Source of the DNA: Histoplasma ohiense
Lineage: Eukaryota; Ascomycota; Eurotiomycetes; Onygenales; Ajellomycetaceae
DNA length: 64,000 bases
Direction: 5' to 3'
Assembly: GCA_017607445.1 (NCBI GenBank)
Contig: JAEVHH010000004.1
Location: 4,526,001 to 4,590,000, forward strand
The translations under genes were made by a program, and so were the position numbers. Each line of letters starts with the position of its first letter. Within the stretch, counting starts at the first letter, position 1. Positions 56,905 to 64,000 of the stretch are shown here, piece after piece. The notes beneath the pieces were generated by a model. The model was not told the origin of the DNA. It ran no database searches and saw only the letters and a program-made list of their open reading frames with translations.

Positions 56905-58318
56905 TTAAATCTCCTCCATATCTTCATCCTCCAACCCCAAATCTAACGGCGGGAAATCGCCCACCTCAACTCTCTCCGGCTTCACAAACACGCCTCTCTT
57001 CTCCAAACAACTGAAATATCGGCGCCCTCCCACCGACCCGTCATTTTTTCCAGTAGGCTCATCAAGTTCGATGCCGACCCAGATTGGTGCCAATGGCTCT
57101 GTGGTAGTTTGGACATCATCATCATCACCTTCCTTTCCTCTTTCCTCTTCTTCTCCTTTTTCGCCTTTGACTTCGGTTTCTGCAGTTTCTGATGACGATG
57201 ATTTGACTCGCGGAGAAGGAATTGTAGGTACAGGTCCGATGAAACGTATGGTCCCGCGGCGGATATGGGGCGGGTCGGAGGGAAGGATAATGGCGCGCTT
57301 GGAGAGCTCGATACCTAGTGTGTTTCGCGTTGGTATAAATGGATATAAACATAGATTGAAAGTCGTGGGGATCGGGAGGGGGGGGAGGGAGAGGGAAGGG
57401 AAAGTGAAAGTCTCGTTAATCGCATTTTTCATTTACGTACCTCTCTGTTTAATCTCTTGTTGGTCCTTCTCCACTTGCTGCTTAAGGGTTTGTTCAGGGG
57501 AGGGAGTCGTTGGGTCGAAACGACCCAGCTTTTGATTTTTTTTCCATGATAGCACGCTGTTCGGGAGGCTTTCGTAGGTTGAGGTCGGCAGTGCGTATTT
57601 TTCTACTGTGGAGAGATCAGTGAAATTTGGGCGCGCTGATGGAGGCCGGGTATCATGGACCTAGTCTTTGGGTTAGACTAGAGTATATGAGTATATAATA
57701 CAAATAGGTTATTCAAAATGGAAGGAAACAAGGAAGGAGGGTAATTTGGGAAGTGCCAAAATGATAGTAATCATTCGGAGCGGGAGCAAATATTTTTAAA
57801 CATGAATCTCCCATGGACGGCTTTAGGCAAAGAAGGGGATTCCAACATCATGGTGCTGAATATCCTGTCATTTGTCGGGATGTCTCCAGATCCATCCCAA
57901 AACCATGAACAGGGTCATTATGCCACCCAGCAAGACCCAACAACTCACGTGGATGTGAGCAACAAACGTGGAAGTAAAAAGAAAATAATGGCACAGAAAT
58001 AGATTCCAGGTAGACATCGATTCCGTCATTGCATACCTCAAACTCGCATCCTCTTGCCAGGCCCCATTCACCAACTAATTGATCGTCTCCCTCGACCCAT
58101 CGGTCTTCTCTGCCAGGAGACTTCAACTTAAGTTTCTGGTTGGATGGTGGAATCCCAGTCATAGTCTCCAGTTTAGCTTTTAACTGTGACACGGTCCACG
58201 TCGGGGTTATGCGACGCTCTGAGGCGTATGACACCGTATCTCCTGTTGCTGGTCCCCCGCTGCCCGGGGCAACTGTAATGAGAGCAGCGATGTCCATAGG
58301 AGTGGGTTGAAAGGCCAT
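56905..58318 (-). CDS. alf1: Tubulin-folding cofactor B (Alf1/Alp11)
   Basis: Helps alpha-tubulin folding and heterodimer recycling with cofactor E. Exons are 58318-58037, 57660-57441 and 57314-56905, giving 303 residues. The N-terminal ubiquitin-like domain (about 10-105) begins DIAALITVAPGSG and includes TWTVSQLKAKLETMTGIPPS. A linker with the conserved FTDLSTVEKYALPTSTYESL follows. The C-terminal CAP-Gly domain has RRGTIRFIGPVP, PIWVGIELDEPTGKNDGSVG and RYFSCLEKRGVFVKPERV. An acidic insert splits the CAP-Gly domain after its first strand and makes the protein longer than yeast Alf1 (254). It ends DEDMEEI, resembling the EEI/EEY-type tails that CAP-Gly domains bind. Intron 1 is 376 bp. Confidence 0.92.
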
Positions 58319-59480
58319 GTTGAGGGGTATTTAAACCAGAATTAGAACTTCTATTGAAGGTTTTTTTCGATGTTTAAAAACTGAAAAGTATAGGGAGAAG
58401 CCTATACCATTGACTTTTTGAGGCTTCAAAGACTCCCTTGGTATTATTCTTTTCCTGCTTCGGTAGTTAGAATTTACCCCGCATTGAACGATATTAGTAC
58501 ATGTTCGTAAGGAAAGGCGTCTACCTATTCAAAGCAAAATATCAGAAAAAATTTACAAATATCTTTCACGTCGTAAGTATGCCTAAAGCGAGGATATAAC
58601 ATCCTACAAGCAGGCGATAGGAAGATGAAGATGAGTAGTGGAAACCGTATCAGGTGACACGGCACCGGCGCCAGCCAAGACATCGACCTGGGAGTCGTAG
58701 TTGCGTTTGATCATTCATGCTACCGTAGACAAAATGGAACAATGGAAGAATAGGAGAATGGAGAATCCTGGCTATTACTCAATTTCTATGGTTGGGGATG
58801 GAATATTTAAAAGGTGCCATTGCTAGAGCTACGGCGTATGATATCGAATAAAAACAAACCGCTGAGACACGAAGGGTGGACCATTTTCACAAATATGGCA
58901 TTTCAAATGCACTCATTATTTTCAAAATTACCCAATAGTCCAAAATGGCTTTCATTTTCACACACGTACGATTTCGGATATATACTAGTCTACTAGTTGC
59001 GAAGGAACCCTCCATGGCTGGAAAAAAATTACTAGTATACTTACCCAAGTTACACGCACACACACACACACACAACTAAAACACATTGGACCTGTCTTAC
59101 TTCTTCCACCTAAAATCTTTCTACCGTTATCGACAAAGCTACTGCCGACAGCAACGTAATCCCGTTCTGTGCCTGAACTTCAGGGATATAGATCTACTAG
59201 TAGTGATACTACGCACGTGACGTATCTAGCGAGTTCCAAGGTTAAGCGGCCTAAGCGCGAACCAGACGCCACAGCCGAAACCCTAACAGAAGCCTCGATT
59301 CCGACGAGTTGCCTCCTTTCAACCACCACTGATTCTGTCCTGCAGATGCTGAGAGCGAGCGGATCCTGATCGAGTTGTGTTACAAGAGGTAGTAGAAATA
59401 GAGCCCTGTCTAGTGGCTTGCCCCGAATCGTCAATCTCTGTGCACAAGGCTGATTAATTTTCCTGAAGCACGTTTGGACC
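58319..59480. promoter_or_regulatory. Divergent promoter region of alf1 and trm9
   Basis: 1.16 kb with a short (CA)n run at about 59056-59075 and A/T-rich DNA. No coding frame stands out; factor sites not assigned. Confidence 0.55.
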
Positions 59481-60421
59481 ATGGAATGCAGCGATCCAGA
59501 AAAGTACGAAGAATTGCATGTTCATAATGTCTACCAGGAAATTGCGGAACACTTCTCCTCCACGAGATATAAGGTCGGTCGATAGTTTCTGTCTTCTCTT
59601 TCATGCATACCTCCTAAGTGTGGTCGTAATACCTGCGGCCCAATCTTGCTGAAGAAAAATCCGGTTTCTCTGCATAGCCTTGGCCGATTGTCGAGCGGTT
59701 TTTAAAGGAACGACCGCCAGGTTCGATCGGCCTAGACATCGGTTGTGGGAATGGCAAATATTTGCCCGTCAATTCTGACATTTTCATTGTTGCGTCAGAT
59801 CGGTAAGTTGAAAATTTTTGCTAGTATATTTGCTCCGATAATGCCCCATCCCTGCCCAAAGAAAACCCGTAATATTTGGATCTCAAATTTTCTATAAGGA
59901 TATTACTATCCCTGTCTAAACATGCAAGATTTAGATCTGAAGCCTTGGCGCGGATTGCCAGTGCGCATTATCCACATTCTTCGATTGTCGCTGACAATCT
60001 GAATTTACCACATCCGGATGGCATCTTCGATTTCGCCATTTCCATTGCAGTGGTACATCACCTATCAAACTATGAACGCAGAGTCAGAGCTATTCAGTCT
60101 ATCCTTCAAACGCTCAAGCCGCCTCACGATGGTCGTGAAGGTGGCAAAGCATTGATCTATGTCTGGGCACTGGAACAGAAAAACAGTAGGAGGGGATGGG
60201 ATGCTGGCGATGACCAGGACGTCATGGTACCCTGGGTGAGAAGAGAAAAACGTGGTGATGATAAGTCCGCGGCGTCAACAAAGACTTTTCATCGCTACTA
60301 TCATTTGTATGAATCACAGGAGATAGAACGAGATATCGTTGCCGCTGGTGGTCAAGTCTTGGATCATGGTTATGAAAAAGACAACTGGTGGGCTATTGCA
60401 GGCTTAAAGTCGGTGGGTTGA
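59481..60421 (+). CDS. trm9: tRNA wobble-uridine methyltransferase Trm9
   Basis: With Trm112 it methylates carboxymethyl-uridine at the wobble position of certain tRNAs, aiding decoding of AGA and GAA codons. Exons are 59481-59573, 59678-59802 and 59935-60421, giving 234 residues. The SAM-binding motif is GLDIGCGNGKYL, followed by IVASDRS (motif II) and IVADNLNLPHPDGIFDFAIS. Family-specific segments are VHHLSNYERRVRAIQ, ALIYVWALEQ, FHRYYHLYES and the C-terminal DNWWAIA (DNWYVI-type in relatives). The PWPIVERFL start of exon 2 and the R-SEALARIA junction restore the usual sequence. It is somewhat shorter than some homologues, but motifs are complete. Confidence 0.94.
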
Positions 60422-60854
60422 ACTGTGATAACGCAAGTAGGACCGCTATATCAAGCATCCAGTATCGTCTCGAATTGAAGCGCTATGAAAACAATTTGGG
60501 GGAGAGAGAATAAATTAAATGACATACATCAAAAGCGTCGAGGACAGAAGAGAAGAGTGGAAACGGAGACGGGAAAGCCGTTGGAAGAAGGAGAGGGAAA
60601 TTGAAAAATGAAGATGAACTATGAGTAGGAAAGCTTAAAAAGAGAATGGCTAAATCTACCTATGCAAAACCCGAAATGACAAAGGAAAGAAAGAAGAGGA
60701 AAATTGAAAAGAATAGGGAAGAAGAAAATGGAAAATGTGACAGGAAAAACAGAGAAAAATATACAAGACTTCGATCTATCCGCCACCAATCCCACGCTAT
60801 GCAGCCATATCCCGATATAACCCATATCACCAACCACTTCGAAAGAACCATATA
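60422..60854. other. Convergent intergenic region, trm9 and the Myb gene
   Basis: 430 bp of purine-rich 3' flank for both genes; the frames seen are Lys/Glu or Phe/Ser-rich low complexity. No gene or RNA supported. Confidence 0.55.
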
Positions 60855-61800
60855 TCATTTCTTAGAGCGAACTCCTGCGCCTGAGCGAGTTCCGGGGTGG
60901 CCAACCTTGTGCTCTGAAGGCGACTTTGGAGATTTTGACTTTGAATAAAGCTCACGCGGCTGGCTTGATGCGTACGCGGGAACGCCGGCAGTCAACTCAG
61001 CAACAGAAGGAAGCTGCTGGCCTGAGCCTCGTATCGCTGAGTCTCTCCTCGGTCTGGATGCTGCTGCGTTTATTCTGCGCACCTTGGGAGGAGGTTCCGT
61101 TGTTGGATGCGTAAGTAGAAATGGCAATACACCAGCTCGTCTCGCCATCTCGTGCTCTCCTAGCTGCCAGTGCATAGCTTCAGCTGCTCTCCAAGGGACG
61201 AACATTTCTGCTGCTATCTTGGACCACATATCTGCTTTGAATCTGCATGTGTTTTAGGACCGACGAATCAACAATTGCTCTCGTATTAGCACGTCATGCT
61301 TTAATTACGGGGGCTTACCTTTCGTATAGCCTAGCCAGTTTATTCTTACGGTCCTCATCCCACTCACTCCGTCGTTCAAGGTAATTTTGGTAATGGAGCC
61401 GACAGCTAAGGGCGCTTCTGCCAGGTAGCTTTTTGCTGATATCCTCCCACTTTAACCCGTTGCCTCGAAGCTCTATTATTAAAGCATCTTCTTCAGCCGA
61501 CCATTTCGATTGTTTTTTGGCAGGGATTTCAAAGGATGGCGCAGGCTGTAGCCGCTTTGCTGGTCTTGTGGATGATAAGATCTGAGGATCAGGTAACGAT
61601 GTCACTTCCGCTTCTGTGGCTATCCCCGCGCGAGGAGACCTGGAATTTTTTTGCGTCCGGAGTTGTGCGACTGCAGGATCTGTTATCACCTCCCTGGCAT
61701 TTATATCCTTCTTTTCTTCCTCCTCATCTTGAGACTGCAGAAGCGAGGCGATATCCACCTTTTCTGTGGGGGTTCGTTCACGAATACACAGAGCAACCAT
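60855..61800 (-). CDS. Myb/SANT-domain DNA-binding protein
   Basis: Probable nuclear DNA-binding protein of a family conserved in filamentous ascomycetes; target unknown. Exons are 61800-61319 and 61242-60855, giving 289 residues. The first SANT repeat starts KWSAEEDALIIELRGNGLKW and continues EDISKKLPGRSALSCRLHYQ. A second repeat-like half crosses the intron (LYERFKADMWSKIAAEM, VPWRAAEAMHWQLGE). N-terminal residues 1-115 and the Ser/Pro/Lys-rich tail are disordered. An ATG in MVALCIRERTPTEKVDIASL was taken as start; an upstream exon cannot be excluded because the frame stays open a few codons further 5'. Convergent with trm9. Confidence 0.72.
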
Positions 61801-64000
61801 ATACACCCCAATTAGTTTGAGATGGATTACTGATTCCTCTATGAATCGCGAGTGAGAAAAAAAAATATTTGCTAGTTCGATCTAGCCACGGTGCCTATTT
61901 GGTGGCAGGGGGAAATGGAGAAGGCAACAAGCACAGCGGAAGGTGGTCGTTAGGAATTGAAAGCGGTTCCCTAAAGGGTAGGGATGATGGAACGGATCAG
62001 ATAAATTCCAGAATCGTGTTCCTAAGATGGTGGAAAGCACGCGAGCAATGGTTAAATAAATTGGCGAAGTCCCGGTTTAGGTCTATGAGTCGATCAGCCG
62101 CCACCGCCCTTACACCATGTGGGTGCAACGGCAATAGGGCGGAAACCAGGATGGAGGAACGGCCAAAGGAAAGAGCCCGCGTCAAGGAAAGGAAAAGGTT
62201 CCTCTGCCCCAAAGTGGTACAGTACCGACCTGATCTAGAGAATGTGGGAAATCTCCCTGACAAAAATAAAAAGGGCGAGGGAGAGTCGGTCTAACTAGTT
62301 CTGCCTTATTTTCCGCTTCTGAATTTCTCGACCAATGATCGGGATATCCGGGATGTTACAAAATCACTGGTTACCGTCTTCCTTCGCTCCACCAACGAAC
62401 TTGCGGACGTCGGTTTCAACCTGTTGTGACGTGCCCTATTGTCGCGTTACGGGTGATTTGGGGAAGATTGGCAGAAGAACAACAGGCGGGCGGCGAAATA
62501 CAAGGCAGTGTACATGCTTCCTCGGGCGCCATTTGTCTCAAGGGACTAAATAGTGAAAGACGAGGGGGATCAAGCCAGGATAAGGACGTAAGCTATCCAG
62601 CGCATCGTAAAGCTGGAGGAACTATCCGAGGCAGCTAAATCCATGATGGCATAGTATGATTATTCTCCAGTTATTTTGATTATTTTGGGGGAAAATGGAA
62701 AAATAAAAAGGGATTCCACAGGTAACATTTTCTTTTTCCCCTTCTGCTTTTTGGTTGGTCCGACTTTCGTACCTGGTGCAGTCCCTTGCACATCATGCAA
62801 CTCGAAATCCAAACCCTCCCCCCGTCTTCTCACTTTCGTACCGTTTAAACTTTGCTGCCACATACGATGGGCAGTGGTGCAGAAAAGAAAGAAGGATCAA
62901 TGACAATACAAAATAAAAATAAAATACAAATACAAAAATCCACTGTACTGAACTCTATATAGTAGTTCACATGAAAAATTACAAATTGCGAGAGCGGGTT
63001 TATTGATTCTTGGGTGGAACTGTTCGTCTCATGTCCGTTGGACTTATGCCTTTCGTTTCTAATTTTTTCTTTCTCTCTTCCTCTTTTGTGAAAGATTCGT
63101 TAAGGGAAATTGTTAAATCCCTGGTGATTTTGGTAATTTATATTCTATTTTGTGAACTGGGTTTGCTATTAGTTCTTCCAACCCTGCCTGAATGGTAGGG
63201 GCCGAGGATAGGGCAAGACAAATCATAAAACTTTAAATGTATCTTAGGGCTTCCAGGCTTTGTCTAACAACTAGTAACAAGCGAGGGCAAAAAATATTAC
63301 GTTTCTTGCAATCCTAATGGATACGCAAAGGCAAATAGTTGGGGAGAACCTCGACGGTTAGCGAGGAAATATACCCATCCCTGTGCATATATGTATATAT
63401 TTATCGAGAAGGCGGAGCAGCCGAGAGCAATACTTGAAAGCAACCGACTAGCTACGTGCAAATAGGCCTTGCGGAATTAGTTGTCTAGAGCGACGCAATG
63501 CCGAATTGAAGGTACAGTGTATGCGTCAGAACACTGATATCAGGAGTTCATTGTTCAAATCCTCCAGTATAAGAATTCTTTGCGTGTGTATCTCCCGTAT
63601 GAAAGACAATACCAGAAATTTAAAAATAAAAAATACAAATAAATAAAAATGGGTAACCGGTAGGGTTACTGTGGTCAGTGCAAACTTCGTCGCCTAAAGA
63701 AATAGTTAACCAAGCCACAGAGGGCTGATGACATGCATAATGTTAAGATCCAGTACCAAGTGATCTGACCAATTTGCTTTTTTCCTTTGGTATGTCCGGA
63801 TCCGCTTTATGAAAGCATTTATGGACACACTTTTTGTTGGTGGTACTGCTTCAGAAGACACCGGCCTGGAAGTTTTCTCACTTTCTCTCTTCCTTCTATC
63901 GTGAGCGAAGCGTTGAAGAACCAGTAAGGAATTTAATTTCCAATCTCACCTCCTAACTTTTATATTGCCGGCCTTTTTTTTTTAGATTCGCCCCCAGTAT
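61801..64000. other. Gene-free right end of the window
   Basis: 2.2 kb between the Myb gene and the window edge. Left part is its promoter. Frames at 61869-62294 and 62660-62903 lack family features. Around 63485-63570 a segment containing GTTCAAATCC faintly recalls a tRNA T-arm but does not fold into a cloverleaf by eye. The right edge may be the promoter of a gene outside the window. Confidence 0.5.

Noticed and set aside
63480..63575. Segment with a tRNA T-arm-like GTTCAAATCC
   Set aside because: I could not pair a 7-bp acceptor stem or a proper anticodon arm around it; a tRNAscan run would be decisive.

Overview
The window is nuclear DNA from a filamentous ascomycete. Most genes carry several short introns (about 50-200 bp, GT...AG), and the best family matches are to Eurotiomycete proteins. 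Long A/T-rich intergenic stretches, microsatellites and relics of transposon-like repeats suggest an Onygenales-type genome. That placement is inferred from gene style and was not tested by a search. No prokaryotic, organellar or viral segment was seen.

From the left: the 5' part of NADH/NADPH glutamate synthase (minus strand, cut by the window edge); a complete cytosolic Hsp70 of the SSA type ending in EEVD, with a heat-shock element upstream; and the small H2A.Z chaperone chz1. An accessory stretch follows (about 11.1-17.4 kb) with two related lineage-specific genes in tandem, repeat copies, a doubtful gene running into one of them, and AT-rich decayed DNA. Then come bet1 (SNARE), apc15 (APC/C), a small secreted cysteine-rich protein, yhm2 (mitochondrial carrier), nce101, atg8 and hem13 (divergent pair), hookA, and a small secreted I9-type inhibitor.

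A second low-gene stretch (36.1-38.3 kb) contains a foldback repeat. After it lie pcf11 (mRNA 3' processing), a dimeric dihydrodiol/xylose dehydrogenase, a putative lipid-anchored protein, adk1 and rpn8 (divergent), an SWS1-like SWIM protein, a Lys2-type aminoadipate reductase lacking the usual N-terminal region, tbcB/alf1, trm9 and a Myb/SANT protein. The last 2.2 kb has no gene I can support.

Most of these are conserved housekeeping genes: nitrogen assimilation, proteostasis (Hsp70, Rpn8, Atg8), vesicle and endosome traffic (Bet1, Hook), cell cycle, haem, lysine and adenylate metabolism, and tRNA modification. They do not form one pathway, and I see no secondary-metabolite cluster. The points most worth following up are the micro-exons (two of exactly 10 bp, one of 21 bp), the truncated Lys2 paralogue, the tandem CAAHDLAP family, the repeat-derived coding exon and the foldback. 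All exon joins below were derived by hand from splice signals, frame and family conservation, and each listed join keeps the reading frame.
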